Origin: Lysinibacillus fusiformis
GTDB taxonomy: Bacteria > Bacillota > Bacilli > Bacillales_A > Planococcaceae
NCBI RefSeq assembly: GCF_003049525.1
Contig: NZ_PYWL01000002.1
Coordinates: forward strand, 496,001-560,000
Length of the DNA stretch: 64,000 nt
Reading direction: 5' to 3'
Part shown: positions 17,376-26,557 of the stretch, in pieces
Position numbering within the stretch: the stretch's first letter is position 1
How the letters are laid out: every line of letters begins with the position of its first letter
Notes under the pieces: generated by a model
The model's database searches: none
Told to the model about the DNA's origin: nothing
Seen by the model: the letters and a program-made list of their open reading frames with translations, nothing else
Program-made: the position numbers and the translations under genes

Positions 17376-17493
17376 TAAGGAATGTGATACCTGTATAATG
17401 ACTGCTTTCAAAAAAATTTGGTCATATTGTAACCTTTTTCATATGAGGACGACTACTTCTATGAATTCGTGAAATGAAGGAGATGCTTTTTGT

Positions 17494-18444
17494 ATGAAAA
17501 TGAAGAAGGTCGTACCATTTGCTATGACAGCATTATTAGTAGGGAGCGCAATGGGCGTTCCAACTGCATCAGCGAGCGAGGTTGAGGCTGTTGTGAATAC
17601 TTCAGAAACTAACGAGCAACAAGCTCAGCCAGTTTTTGTTAAAGTAACTGGAAAAGTTGAAAACGTTGATGTCCGTGACAACGCAACCTACTATACGGTG
17701 GTAGAAGGTGAACAGACGAATATTGTGGTTGTCGATAAAGATTCATTAGTATTCGACAATATGGGGAAAGAAGTGAAGCTTCAAAAAGGGGATAAGGTGT
17801 CAGCTTACTCTTATGCGAAAAAGCCTATGCTTGCTATTTATCCACCACAGTATAACCCAGAAGTAATTATTGTAGAAAAAGATAATATGGGCAGTGTGGA
17901 AGTCGATTACTTCGATAAAAACTTAATCGATACTGACAATTATTTGAAATTAAATGTGGGGGAAGATACAAAAATTGAAAGTGTTTCTGGCAAAGAGCTA
18001 AAAGCTAGTGATTTAGAAGAGCAGCACTTAGTAGTGTTCTATACAATCGCAACAATGAGTATTCCTGCCCAAACACCACCTTCAAAGGTTATCGTGTTAG
18101 ATAATATTGAGAAGGAAGAGCCAGTTGAAGTGGACCCAGTGCCAACGCCTGAACCAACACCAGATAATGGAGCCATTGAAGAGATTATTCAAAAAGATTT
18201 TTATGAAGTAGAAGGGACAAAAATGGTTCCTCTACGATTAATCGTAGAAAAGCTTGGCTTTGAAGTAGAAGTAACGCCTAAAGGTGCAATTATTTCTAAA
18301 GGTGCTGTTTCCTACACAATTACTCGTGGTCAAAAAGAATATGGCTATAATAAAGCGATTCGCCAATTTGACGTAGCACCTGCTTTATTAGAGAGTGGTA
18401 AAACATATGTGCCGGTTGAGTTTGTTGAAGAATTAATGAAATAA
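17494..18444 (+). CDS. secreted copper-amine-oxidase-like stalk domain protein
   Basis: The 316-residue protein has a signal peptide (KKVVPFAMTALLVGSAMGVPTASA), a middle domain of about 150 residues, a proline-rich linker (VDPVPTPEPTPDN) and a C-terminal copper_amine_oxidN1/stalk domain (TKMVPLRLIVEKLGFEVEV ... SGKTYVPVEFVEEL). Such stalk domains are frequent in secreted Bacillales proteins and have no oxidase activity themselves. A GAAGGAGATG ribosome site precedes the ATG. It is likely a cell-envelope protein of unknown role. Confidence 0.8.
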   Translation: MKMKKVVPFAMTALLVGSAMGVPTASASEVEAVVNTSETNEQQAQPVFVKVTGKVENVDVRDNATYYTVVEGEQTNIVVVDKDSLVFDNMGKEVKLQKGDKVSAYSYAKKPMLAIYPPQYNPEVIIVEKDNMGSVEVDYFDKNLIDTDNYLKLNVGEDTKIESVSGKELKASDLEEQHLVVFYTIATMSIPAQTPPSKVIVLDNIEKEEPVEVDPVPTPEPTPDNGAIEEIIQKDFYEVEGTKMVPLRLIVEKLGFEVEVTPKGAIISKGAVSYTITRGQKEYGYNKAIRQFDVAPALLESGKTYVPVEFVEELMK

Positions 18445-18451
18445 AGAGGTT

Positions 18452-18488
18452 GAAGTATCTAGCAAATCGCTAGGTACTTCTTTTTTTA
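18452..18488 (+). terminator. Rho-independent terminator
   Basis: GAAGTATCTAGC / GCTAGGTACTTC stem followed by seven T. Confidence 0.9.
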
Positions 18489-18553
18489 TATTTTCTTCCA
18501 ATAAAAAATTCAGTACAATAATTAAGAAAAAGTCGCAAATAAAGGAGAATCCT

Positions 18554-19087
18554 ATGAAACAAGCTCTAATCATTATCGATATACAAGAAGCCTTCTTTTT
18601 AGACAGCCAACAGAATCTATGGAATGACGAAATGGTCATCAACAATATTAATTCGTTAATTGCATGGGCGCGCCACAATGAAGTACCTATTATTTTTATT
18701 CAGCATACTGATGCCGAGGATGTAGACTTCGCTTACGGTCAGCCTGGATGGGAGCTATATCATGGTCTTCATCAACAAGCGGAGGATAAGGTGATTCAAA
18801 AACCAACATGGGATGCCTTTTTTCAAACTGAGCTTGCCCAATACTTGCAGGAGCAACATATTGAGCAATTAATATTTGCTGGTGCACAAACGGAGTTTTG
18901 CCTTGATACAACGATTCGTAGTGCTTTCAGTCATGGCTATCATCACAATATTTTAGTGGAGGATGCCCACAGTACATTATCTAATGATGTTCTTGCAGCA
19001 CCACAAATCATTCAGCACCATGAATGTATCTGGCACAATCGATTTGTACGAATTCAGCCAGTTGCGGAGTTCCAGCATGCTGATTAA
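18554..19087 (+). CDS. isochorismatase-family cysteine hydrolase
   Basis: The 177-residue protein has the triad of the family: Asp in LIIIDIQEAF (about 10), Lys in VIQKPTWDAF (about 82) and Cys in GAQTEFCLDTTIRSA (about 116). Members hydrolyse amides such as nicotinamide or cleave isochorismate; the substrate here is open. AAAGGAG precedes the ATG. It precedes an acetyltransferase and a DMT permease in the same direction, possibly one operon. Confidence 0.88.
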   Translation: MKQALIIIDIQEAFFLDSQQNLWNDEMVINNINSLIAWARHNEVPIIFIQHTDAEDVDFAYGQPGWELYHGLHQQAEDKVIQKPTWDAFFQTELAQYLQEQHIEQLIFAGAQTEFCLDTTIRSAFSHGYHHNILVEDAHSTLSNDVLAAPQIIQHHECIWHNRFVRIQPVAEFQHAD

Positions 19088-19113
19088 CAAAAAAAAACTA
19101 TCAATATAAAGAG

Positions 19114-19623
19114 TTGTGCTATACGGTCCGTTGTGCCGAACCGGACGATGCCCAAGCCTTGTCAGATTTACGTTTACAATTAGATGGTGAAACGGAAAAC
19201 TTTGACCGAGCACAAGGGGAGGGGTTCATTGATCGAGTAGGATTCGAGCAGCTCATTTCCAATGACCTAGCAAGCCCTAAAAATCTATGTTTAGTAGCAG
19301 TCGTTGATGATCAACTTGTAGGATACTCAAGATGTGAGGGTTCTACATTGATAAGGCTTGCCCATAAGGTTATTTTTGGTGTCGGTGTCAGGAAGGATTT
19401 TTGGGGCTATGGCATTGGTAAAGCCCTGATGCAAGTATCGATCGACTGGGCAGATGCTAATGGTATTCAGAAAATGGCATTAGAAGTGTTAGAATCCAAT
19501 GATAAGGCCGTTCAGCTCTATCAAAAATGTGGCTTTGAGGTAGAAGGTATTTTAAAACATGATAAGCGCCTCTCAGATGGACAATACTATCACACTATCA
19601 TGATGGGCAGATGGAAGGTATAG
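19114..19623 (+). CDS. GNAT acetyltransferase
   Basis: The 169-residue protein matches GNAT enzymes: VGYSRCEGSTL, the acetyl-CoA loop GVRKDFWGYGIGKALMQ, and ALEVLESNDKAVQLYQKCGFEVEGILKHDKR. The start is uncertain. TTG at 19114 has only a poor ribosome site, and a run of nine A lies 18 bases upstream; a one-base change in that run would join the frame to ATG at 19078. Substrate unknown. Confidence 0.8.
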   Translation: MCYTVRCAEPDDAQALSDLRLQLDGETENFDRAQGEGFIDRVGFEQLISNDLASPKNLCLVAVVDDQLVGYSRCEGSTLIRLAHKVIFGVGVRKDFWGYGIGKALMQVSIDWADANGIQKMALEVLESNDKAVQLYQKCGFEVEGILKHDKRLSDGQYYHTIMMGRWKV

Positions 19624-19645
19624 GGAAGTTGAAGGAATTTACAGT

Positions 19646-20527
19646 ATGACGAATTTTATGTATATATTTTGTTTAATCGTTTGGGGTCTTAACTTTATTG
19701 CTGTAAAAATACAAGGGACCCCCGTTAGTTTAGAATTATCGTTAACCTATCGTTTAGTCATAACAGCTCTGTTATTTTTAATACTTGCTTGGTTCATGAA
19801 ACCACAGGGTAAACCACAAAAGCAGGATATCCCCTTTATCATTGTTTTTGGAGTGTGTAATTTTGCATTCAGTTATTTATGTTTGTATTACGCGACGATG
19901 CTCAGCTCAGCAGCCATGGTCACGTTAATTTTTTCATTAAAAGTGATATTAACGCCTATTGCTTTACGAATTTTTCTGAAAGAGCCGTTACATCGCCGTG
20001 TTCTTCTTGGCGGTATTTTAGGCGTTATGGGAGTGGGTGTATTAATCTATCCAACTTTACATAGTTTCTCAGGATTCGCTGATTTCAAAGGGATTCTGAT
20101 TGCGTTTTTAGGAACACTATTGACAGCAATCGGTGATGCTAGTTCTGCCAGAAATGCGAAGCGCCAAATTGACCCGATATATGCCAATGCGATTGGTTTT
20201 GCTGTAGGTAGTGTGGTCATGTGTGGAATTGTTTGGATGGAAGGACAAAAAATGATGATTCCGACATCCATTACGTATCTATCGGCATTGCTGTATTTAA
20301 CAGTTATTGCCTCGTTTCTGGCCTGGCTATTTTATTTAAAGCTAGTCGAAAGGATTGGAGGAGCCAAAAGTGGCTATATGGTCGCATTATTTCCTGTTAT
20401 TGGCGGCATTGCCTCTGTTTTGATTGGTGAATCTACAGTAAGCATTTATTTGATTGTGGGCTGTCTATCCAGTTGTATCGGAGCGGCGATTGCCTTAGGG
20501 TTTAAAATTAAGCCTATTTTACGATGA
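19646..20527 (+). CDS. DMT superfamily transporter (EamA)
   Basis: The 293 residues make ten transmembrane helices in two EamA repeats; the first begins FCLIVWGLNFIAVKIQG and the second around ILIAFLGTLLTAIGDASSA. Such carriers export amino acids or metabolites. It follows the acetyltransferase by 22 bases. The exported compound cannot be read from the sequence. Confidence 0.9.
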   Translation: MTNFMYIFCLIVWGLNFIAVKIQGTPVSLELSLTYRLVITALLFLILAWFMKPQGKPQKQDIPFIIVFGVCNFAFSYLCLYYATMLSSAAMVTLIFSLKVILTPIALRIFLKEPLHRRVLLGGILGVMGVGVLIYPTLHSFSGFADFKGILIAFLGTLLTAIGDASSARNAKRQIDPIYANAIGFAVGSVVMCGIVWMEGQKMMIPTSITYLSALLYLTVIASFLAWLFYLKLVERIGGAKSGYMVALFPVIGGIASVLIGESTVSIYLIVGCLSSCIGAAIALGFKIKPILR

Positions 20528-20584
20528 ACGAAAACCCTTATCTTTTCATAAACTAGATAAGAACGTTTGAAAAGGGTGAGGGAG

Positions 20585-20710
20585 TTGGCATTCGTTCCGA
20601 GAAGCAGAGAAAAAGATCAGGATCATTGGGATATCGATCGTTGGGAAAATGATGGTGGCAGCAGTATAGGGGGAAAGGGGAGGCATATTTGTCTCCCTAA
20701 AAATAGTTGA
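20585..20710 (+). CDS. possible small protein
   Basis: A 41-codon frame with TTG start after AAAGGGTGAGG encodes MAFVPRSREKDQDHWDIDRW and a Gly-rich tail. The composition (charged, Trp-rich, no membrane segment) looks protein-like and the ribosome site is acceptable. No family is recognised. Confidence 0.35.
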   Translation: MAFVPRSREKDQDHWDIDRWENDGGSSIGGKGRHICLPKNS

Positions 20711-20788
20711 AACCTTTTTCATCTCTGTTCGTATGAATTAGTAGAAACAGATTAGATTTGAAAAGGGAGAACTGAAATTTTTGAGCCA

Positions 20789-21068
20789 TTGAACAAAACG
20801 ATTACTTTTAATTATTTACTTGATTGTTATTGCGGATGCGTATTACACAACATTGTATATGGAACCCAAAACACCACCGCAACATCAAACGATCAAAGCA
20901 ACGGCTATTACCGTGAACATATTACGGTAGCAAGCCAAATAAAAAGAAACGGACAACCCGTCGTTTCAAGCCGATGACCATTCAGCCATTTCAAAAGAAA
21001 ATACTGGACGAAATGGTCATGTTCATAAAGAGTTTAGTCGTACGTCCATCAATACTTATATTTTTACG
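20789..21068 (+). pseudogene. frameshifted small membrane protein remnant
   Basis: TTG at 20789 opens 62 codons of unlikely composition. The next frame (20793-20930) reads KRLLLIIYLIVIADAYYTTL followed by a Pro/Thr-rich stretch, a far more natural signal anchor, but it has no start codon. A third frame continues with a very basic segment (KPNKKKRTTRRFKPMTIQPF) to about 21068. The simplest reading is a small membrane protein gene broken by one or two indels near 20808 and 20920. Confidence 0.35.
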
Positions 21069-21092
21069 ATATCAACAGCTTCGTTGCTGACG

Positions 21093-21117
21093 CCCTGTCC
21101 ACTGACAGGGTTTTTTT
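21093..21117 (+). terminator. Rho-independent terminator
   Basis: CCCTGTC / GACAGGG stem with a 4-base loop and seven T. Confidence 0.9.
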
Positions 21118-21160
21118 ATGATAAGCATCAATATGGCATGAACCAAGGGGGGAAAAGGAC

Positions 21161-21370
21161 ATGACGAAAATTTATTTGATGACCATTACTAAAGGAAATG
21201 ATGAGCAGGATTACGAGCAACAGATGAACGAAAAAATATTTGAGAGAAAGTCAGACCTAAAAGAGTATTTAAACAAAGAAGGCTATTTGAAAGAATCCAC
21301 CTATCAATATGTGAAAATAACGGAAGAGTCTATATTTGTTGCTGAAATTCAAAAAATTAAACTTAAATAA
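21161..21370 (+). CDS. small hypothetical protein
   Basis: The 69-residue soluble protein is rich in charged residues and ends in a KITEESIFVAEIQKIKLK strand pattern. AGGGGGGAAAAGG lies before the ATG. No family is recognised and no membrane segment is seen. Confidence 0.6.
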   Translation: MTKIYLMTITKGNDEQDYEQQMNEKIFERKSDLKEYLNKEGYLKESTYQYVKITEESIFVAEIQKIKLK

Positions 21371-21456
21371 TAGTGTTACTAAAAAATAAATGAAGCAATT
21401 TTCGCTCTATTCATATAAAATATGGAAGATATATCATACTTGAAAGAGGTGGCCAC

Positions 21457-21993
21457 ATGTTCCCTACTTTAAATACGGATCGATTAGTATTACGAGAAAT
21501 TACAGAAAATGACGCACAAGCTATTTTAAATTGCTTTTCTAACCCTGACGTATTACGTCATTACGGTCAAAATCCATTAACTAGTTTAGAGCAAGTTAAA
21601 CAAATCATTAATCGCTTTTCAAAAAACTATGAGGAACAACAAGGTATTAAATGGGGGATAGAACTAAAGGGGAGAGAAGGCCTAATAGGTACTATTGGAT
21701 TTCAAGAATGGTCAACAGAGCATAAGAAAGCTGAAATCAGTTATGCCCTTTTCCCTGACAGCTGGGGAAAAGGCTATGCACGAGAGGCATTGGACCAAGT
21801 AATTTCGTTTGGCTTTCAAGAGATGGCGTTATTGCGGATAGGAGCCATCGTTTTCACAGAAAATGATGCTTCTAACAAGCTATTAACAAAAGTAGGCTTC
21901 GAAAAAGAAGGCTTACTAAAGAAATATATGCATCAAAATAATGTGCCATATGATACATATATTTATTCTCTAATCAATATTGAAAAATCATAA
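21457..21993 (+). CDS. GNAT acetyltransferase, RimJ/RimL type
   Basis: The 178-residue protein begins MFPTLNTDRLVLREITENDA and has the acetyl-CoA loop SWGKGYAREALDQVI and NDASNKLLTKVGFEKEGLLK. It is a clear paralogue of the protein at 46276, sharing roughly half its residues including the YGQ and NYEE segments. AAAGAGGTG precedes the ATG. The substrate is unknown. Confidence 0.88.
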   Translation: MFPTLNTDRLVLREITENDAQAILNCFSNPDVLRHYGQNPLTSLEQVKQIINRFSKNYEEQQGIKWGIELKGREGLIGTIGFQEWSTEHKKAEISYALFPDSWGKGYAREALDQVISFGFQEMALLRIGAIVFTENDASNKLLTKVGFEKEGLLKKYMHQNNVPYDTYIYSLINIEKS

Positions 21994-22011
21994 TCAACGT
22001 TCATGAAAAAT

Positions 22012-22043
22012 AAAAGGATTGGGGACATAACCCCAATCCTTTT
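22012..22043 (+). terminator. bidirectional terminator
   Basis: A perfect 13-bp stem AAAAGGATTGGGG / CCCCAATCCTTTT serves the acetyltransferase and, on the other strand, fumC. Confidence 0.9.
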
Positions 22044-22064
22044 ACCTATTTTGTTACACTTAAA

Positions 22065-23456
22065 TCATTTCACGTTCGGATAAATCATTGTAGCTGGATC
22101 TACATATTCATCGAATTGTTCTTCTGTAAGCAGACCACTTGCGATAGCTGCTGCTTTTAACGTCGTGCCTTCTTTATGAGCTTTTTTCGCAATTTTTGCT
22201 GCGTTTTCATAGCCGATATATGGATTTAATGCTGTTACAAGCATTAATGAGTTTTGTAAGTTATGATCAAGCACTTCTTTATTTGGCTCAATGCCAATTG
22301 CACAATGATCATTAAATGATTTCATTGTATCTGCTAATAGGCGAGTTGATTGTAAGAAGTTATAAATAATTACTGGCTTAAAGACGTTTAGTTCAAAATT
22401 CCCTTGAGATGCTGCGAAAGCAATCGTCGCGTCATTACCTACTACTTGTGTAACTACCATTGTCATCGCTTCACTTTGGGTAGGGTTTACTTTACCTGGC
22501 ATGATAGAAGAGCCTGGTTCATTTTCTGGAATTGTGATTTCACCAATCCCTGAGCGAGGCCCACTTGCAAGCCAACGAACGTCATTAGCAATTTTCATTA
22601 AATCAGCCGCTAAAGCTTTAAGAGCACCATGCGCAACAACGGCTTCATCATGGCTTGTTAAGGCATGGAATTTATTCGCAGCAGAGGTGAATGGTTTACC
22701 TGTTAGCTCACTAATTTCCGCTGCTACATGATCCCCAAATTCTGGGTGAGCATTGATACCAGTACCAACCGCTGTTCCACCAATCGCAAGCTCTTTCATA
22801 TAGTCGATATTTTGAAGAATCATGTGCTCTGATTTTGCTAGCATGGCTGCCCAGCCACTAATTTCCTGACCTAATGTAAGAGGTGTTGCATCCTGTAAAT
22901 GCGTACGGCCAATTTTTATAATATCTTTAAATTGAGCTGCTTTGTCTTCCAAAGTCGATTTTAATAAACGAAGTCGTGGTAATAAGTAATCTTCCACTTT
23001 TAAAACTGCCGCAATATGCAATGCAGTAGGGAATGTATCATTCGAGCTTTGTGATTTATTGACATCATCATTTGGATGAATGCGGTCTGCCTCGCCAGCA
23101 TCCTGTAATAGTTGGTTCGCACGGTGTGCAATGACCTCATTAACGTTCATGTTTGATTGTGTACCACTACCAGTTTGCCAAACAACTAATGGGAATTGAT
23201 CGTCCCATTGTCCATTTAAAACTTCATCTGCAGCCTGTACGATTGCATTCGCTTTAATAGCTGAAAGCTTATCTAGTTTGTTGTTCGCGATTGCTGCACT
23301 TTTCTTTAAAATAGCCATGGCCTGCACAAGCTCAATTGGCATATGTTCCGTACCAATTTGGAAATTTTCTTTACTGCGCTGTGTTTGCGCACCCCAAATT
23401 TTATCAGCAGGTACTTTAATTTCACCCATAGTGTCTTTTTCAATACGATAATCCAT
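22065..23456 (-). CDS. fumC: class II fumarate hydratase
   Basis: This iron-independent enzyme interconverts fumarate and malate in the TCA cycle. The 463 residues are full length. They begin [25 protein letters not shown] and include [13 protein letters not shown], the TSHDEAV segment and the superfamily signature [11 protein letters not shown] (about 315-325), which contains the catalytic Ser loop. ATG at 23456 follows AAAGGAG and is chosen over an in-frame start 36 bases upstream. Upstream lies a Fur-box promoter and a terminator hairpin; iron-dependent control by read-through is possible. Confidence 0.95.
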   Translation of the reverse strand: MDYRIEKDTMGEIKVPADKIWGAQTQRSKENFQIGTEHMPIELVQAMAILKKSAAIANNKLDKLSAIKANAIVQAADEVLNGQWDDQFPLVVWQTGSGTQSNMNVNEVIAHRANQLLQDAGEADRIHPNDDVNKSQSSNDTFPTALHIAAVLKVEDYLLPRLRLLKSTLEDKAAQFKDIIKIGRTHLQDATPLTLGQEISGWAAMLAKSEHMILQNIDYMKELAIGGTAVGTGINAHPEFGDHVAAEISELTGKPFTSAANKFHALTSHDEAVVAHGALKALAADLMKIANDVRWLASGPRSGIGEITIPENEPGSSIMPGKVNPTQSEAMTMVVTQVVGNDATIAFAASQGNFELNVFKPVIIYNFLQSTRLLADTMKSFNDHCAIGIEPNKEVLDHNLQNSLMLVTALNPYIGYENAAKIAKKAHKEGTTLKAAAIASGLLTEEQFDEYVDPATMIYPNVK

Positions 23457-23499
23457 GTCAAACAGCTCCTTTAGTATGTAAAAATCCTCCATATATACA

Positions 23500-23608
23500 G
23501 ATAAAAACGGATACTCTTAGTCTGATGTAAGAATATCCGTTTGATACATGCTTATTCAAAAAAGAGGGGGATTCTGAAATAAGCAATTTGGAGAAAAGAA
23601 ATAATCTA
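23500..23608 (-). ncRNA. candidate Fur-controlled sRNA, FsrA-like
   Basis: The predicted RNA of about 105 nt starts about 7 bases after a TATCAT -10 box overlapped by a Fur box. It contains a 7-bp stem GCTTATT / AATAAGC (23584-23578 with 23556-23550) that presents a loop with AATCCCCCTCTTTTTT. It ends in a 14-bp terminator stem (23541-23506, one G-U) with U tail. A Fur-repressed RNA with a C-rich single-stranded segment and strong terminator is the description of Bacillus FsrA, which pairs with G-rich ribosome sites of iron-using enzymes. Homology is inferred from architecture only; an attenuator leader of fumC is the alternative. Confidence 0.55.
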
Positions 23609-23610
23609 TT

Positions 23611-23643
23611 GATAATGATAATTGTTATCAATTAAAATGTCAA
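23611..23643 (-). promoter_or_regulatory. Fur box over a SigA promoter
   Basis: GATAATGATAATTGTTATC (23611-23629) matches 17 of 19 positions of the Fur consensus. On the minus strand TTGACA (23638-23643) and TATCAT (23615-23620) are 17 bases apart, so the box covers the -10 and part of the spacer. Iron-loaded Fur should block this promoter, which points towards fumC. Confidence 0.88.
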
Positions 23644-23731
23644 CCAATTTCTTTGAAGAAATAATGAGGTGAGAATAATTCGCAATAGTAGTATGAATAT
23701 TCCCGAATTTGGTGGAAATAAACGTTATGGA

Positions 23732-23947
23732 TTATCTCTTTTTCTTTCCTAAATCTTTAAGAGGTTGCTTTTTAGGGATTTTTTCAAAAATAATCTTCAC
23801 ATGATAGTGGTTGTCGTCAATTTGAAGCACTTCCGTTACTTTGGCTTTACGCCCTTTAATTCGAATATCCTCTTCGATGGCAGGGAGCTTGACGAGCAAT
23901 TGACTTAAGACGGACGTTTTATTTTCATAATAATGAGTAACAAACAT
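23732..23947 (-). CDS. small basic hypothetical protein
   Basis: The 71-residue protein has a beta-rich middle (IRIKGRKAKVTEVLQIDDNHYHVKIIF) and a lysine-rich tail (IPKKQPLKDLGKKKR). Its ribosome site is GAAGGTGAAG. It lies just upstream of the Fur promoter in the same direction. Small basic proteins accompany FsrA in B. subtilis (FbpA-C), but I see no specific similarity to them. Function unknown. Confidence 0.6.
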   Translation of the reverse strand: MFVTHYYENKTSVLSQLLVKLPAIEEDIRIKGRKAKVTEVLQIDDNHYHVKIIFEKIPKKQPLKDLGKKKR

Positions 23948-24472
23948 TGTTCTTCACCTTCTAACATTTGATTGTTACTCAATTTATGAGGGGAGCCTAG
24001 TTTATAGAACTTTTATGGGTGGAAATAGGTGCACGGAGAAAAATTGTTACTCAAACTGCATGTAAGGGACCTTACCTGTAAGAATGCTGATTATATTGGG
24101 CATAATCATAGAACTCCTTTGAATATTGCTGGGAAATTATAATCTTCACAATTGAAAAATATCATTCATACGAAAATCGTGCTGCCACTTAATTTTATGG
24201 AAATCAAAAATATGACATAATTTTACGGAATAAAATTGCAACTTTCGACATGTTTTTTATTTATTTCTCGGGAAATATCTATTACACAATGGTGGTATTG
24301 AGTGGGACTACTAGCACTCGATTTTACACTACTCCTGCTGTGAACTTTCATTGAAAAAATAATGACTTTATGATTTGTTTGACTATTCTTAATTCTTTTT
24401 CGTAAAAGAGGTAGTGCGATGACGTTTCAGCAGAGGAGTTGTTCGTTATAATAAGAGAAAGGAGGAAATGAA
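23948..24472. other. intergenic region
   Basis: No gene is evident in these 525 bases. A short dyad GTAAGG-GA-CCTTAC lies at about 24063-24076, and TATAAT at 24447-24452 may serve the ATPase gene, with a poor -35. The rest is AT-rich without recognisable structure. Confidence 0.5.
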
Positions 24473-25201
24473 ATGTATTTAAAATCATGTAAAGTGCTAC
24501 AGGACACTATTCCTAATAAACAAATGTATCCTTTTAATATCCCGAGCTTGCAGGATTTACAGGAGTTGGAGTTTCCGACAAATGTGACATTCTTCGTTGG
24601 GGAAAATGGTTCGGGAAAATCAACATTACTGGAAGCTATTGCAGATCGGTGCGATTTTAATACGGCAGGTGGTGGCCGCCAAAATCTGTATGAAGTACAT
24701 AAGGCAGAATCTTCACTGGGTGAATATATCCGTTTGTCGTGGATGCCGAAAATTTCAAATGGTTTTTTTCTTCGATCCGAAACATTTTATCAATTTGCCA
24801 GTCATATTGATTTGATAGAAGATCCAAGGAGATATAACGCTTTTGGTGGAAAATCTCTACATCACCAATCCCATGGGGAGTCTTTTCTTGCTTTATTTAT
24901 GAATCGCTTTAAAGGTAAAGCCATTTATTTATTGGATGAGCCTGAGGCAGCATTGTCTCCAACAAGGCAGTTAAGCTTGTTAAAAATTATGAAGGACCTT
25001 GAGCATGAGGCACAATTTATTATTGCTACACATTCACCTATTTTACTCGGTTATCCAAATGCAACGATTTATAGCTTTGACAATGGAGAAATTGAAACGA
25101 TCCGCTATAAGGATTCCATTCATTACATTGTCACCAAGCGGTTTTTAGATGCACCACAAACAATTTTAAGTGAGTTATTTGATGAGGAGAGGGAATCATG
25201 A
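24473..25201 (+). CDS. AAA/ABC-type ATPase
   Basis: The 242-residue soluble protein has Walker A GENGSGKST (about 43-51), Walker B KAIYLLDEPEAAL and an H-loop ATHSPILLGYP. It resembles predicted RecF/SMC-like ATPases of the COG3910 type, which stand alone without a permease. The signature region is HHQSHGESFLALF. AAAGGAGG precedes the ATG. The last codons overlap the following acetyltransferase (ATGA), so the two proteins are made together. The role is unknown. Confidence 0.85.
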   Translation: MYLKSCKVLQDTIPNKQMYPFNIPSLQDLQELEFPTNVTFFVGENGSGKSTLLEAIADRCDFNTAGGGRQNLYEVHKAESSLGEYIRLSWMPKISNGFFLRSETFYQFASHIDLIEDPRRYNAFGGKSLHHQSHGESFLALFMNRFKGKAIYLLDEPEAALSPTRQLSLLKIMKDLEHEAQFIIATHSPILLGYPNATIYSFDNGEIETIRYKDSIHYIVTKRFLDAPQTILSELFDEERES

Positions 25202-26421
25202 ATCAACGAAAAGGCTTAGTCATGCGAGAAATTCGATTGGATGAAATGGCACAATCCATTGATTTATTGAATTATGTCTTTCAAATGTCGATGTCTATTC
25301 ATAAGGACCGTCGTTTTGTGAATGCAAAAAGTAGACAATTTAATGAGGGACATGCTATCGGATGGTTTGATGGCTCACATTTAGTATCGCAAATTTTAAG
25401 TTTGCCTTTTGAGGTCAATGTCCATGGGAAGATTTATGAAATGGGGGGGATTACAGCAGTTGGCACCTACCCAGAGTATTCGGGCCATGGCTTGATGGAA
25501 AGCTTGATTATTGAAAGCCTACAAAGTATGCGCAACGAGGGACAATGTATATCCTATTTATTCCCATATTCAATTCCTTATTACCGAAAAAAGGGATGGG
25601 AAATTATGAGTGATATCGTAGAATTTCAGGTGAAGGATACACAGCTTCCGCATTATTCCGGACTCAATGGGAAAATTCGGCGTGTTGATCCGAAACATCA
25701 GGATGTTGTGGATATCTACGCCCGATATGCCGAAAAAACACATGGTGTAATGGTGCGAAATAGTATTGCATGGAATGAGAAATTTCAGGAGGATTTCTGG
25801 GAAGAGAAATTCATTGACAGTGATGTTAACCTTCAGGCTGCCGTCTACTACGATGAAGGAGATGTGGCGCAGGGCTACATGTTTTATCGTATTATGGAGG
25901 AAAATTATTATATTGATGAAATCGTCTATTTACAGGAAGAAGCACGTAAAGGGTTATGGAATTTTGTCTCTGCCCATAGTTCCATGATTTATAATGTCTA
26001 TGGGAAAACGACAGGTAATGAAGCTGTAGCATTTCTATTAGAGGATAGTGAGATTATTCAAAAGGTCTCTCCTTATTTTATGGCGAGAATTGTTGATGTT
26101 AAAGAGTTTTTATTACGCTATCCATTTGTCAGTCAAAACTTTGAGCTTCAGCTAGCCGTAACGGATCGGATTGTCGCTTGGAATAATGGTACATTCATCA
26201 TCAAAATGGTGGATGGTAAGCTGTCTGTCCAAAAGGTGAGCGAGACATTAAATGATAATGCTGTCCATTTAACGGTGCAAACCTTGGCCACTATGCTGCT
26301 AGGCTATAAACGCCCAAGGTATTTAGAGAAAATTGAACGGTTACAGGGACGTGCGGAGGAAATTGCCTTACTAGAGGACGTATTACCTGTAGGCATACCG
26401 ACATTCATTGATTATTTCTAA
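25198..26421 (+). CDS. Eis-like GNAT acetyltransferase
   Basis: The 407-residue protein has an N-terminal GNAT domain (GGITAVGTYPEYSGHGLMESLI, acetyl-CoA binding), a second GNAT-like domain, and a C-terminal SCP2-like domain ending LPVGIPTFIDYF. That three-part layout and length fit the Eis family, which acetylates amines on aminoglycosides, peptides or proteins. The native substrate here is unknown. The start overlaps the ATPase stop by ATGA; an in-frame ATG at 25222 is an alternative. Confidence 0.88.
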   Translation: MNQRKGLVMREIRLDEMAQSIDLLNYVFQMSMSIHKDRRFVNAKSRQFNEGHAIGWFDGSHLVSQILSLPFEVNVHGKIYEMGGITAVGTYPEYSGHGLMESLIIESLQSMRNEGQCISYLFPYSIPYYRKKGWEIMSDIVEFQVKDTQLPHYSGLNGKIRRVDPKHQDVVDIYARYAEKTHGVMVRNSIAWNEKFQEDFWEEKFIDSDVNLQAAVYYDEGDVAQGYMFYRIMEENYYIDEIVYLQEEARKGLWNFVSAHSSMIYNVYGKTTGNEAVAFLLEDSEIIQKVSPYFMARIVDVKEFLLRYPFVSQNFELQLAVTDRIVAWNNGTFIIKMVDGKLSVQKVSETLNDNAVHLTVQTLATMLLGYKRPRYLEKIERLQGRAEEIALLEDVLPVGIPTFIDYF

Positions 26422-26441
26422 GCGCGTGGAAACAGTTTTGG

Positions 26442-26476
26442 AGCTGAACTAATTTTTACATTAGTTCAGCTTTTAA
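26442..26476 (+). terminator. Rho-independent terminator
   Basis: AGCTGAACTAAT / ATTAGTTCAGCT perfect 12-bp stem followed by TTTT. Confidence 0.9.
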
Positions 26477-26557
26477 TGATCATCAAGACACTGCATATTT
26501 GAACAAGGGAGTAACTTTATATACATAGACAAACATGGATATAGAAGGGGAATAGAA

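Noticed and set aside
23611..23629. Fur box acting on the 71-residue gene at 23732
   Set aside because: That gene reads in the same direction and ends before the box; the promoter points towards fumC.
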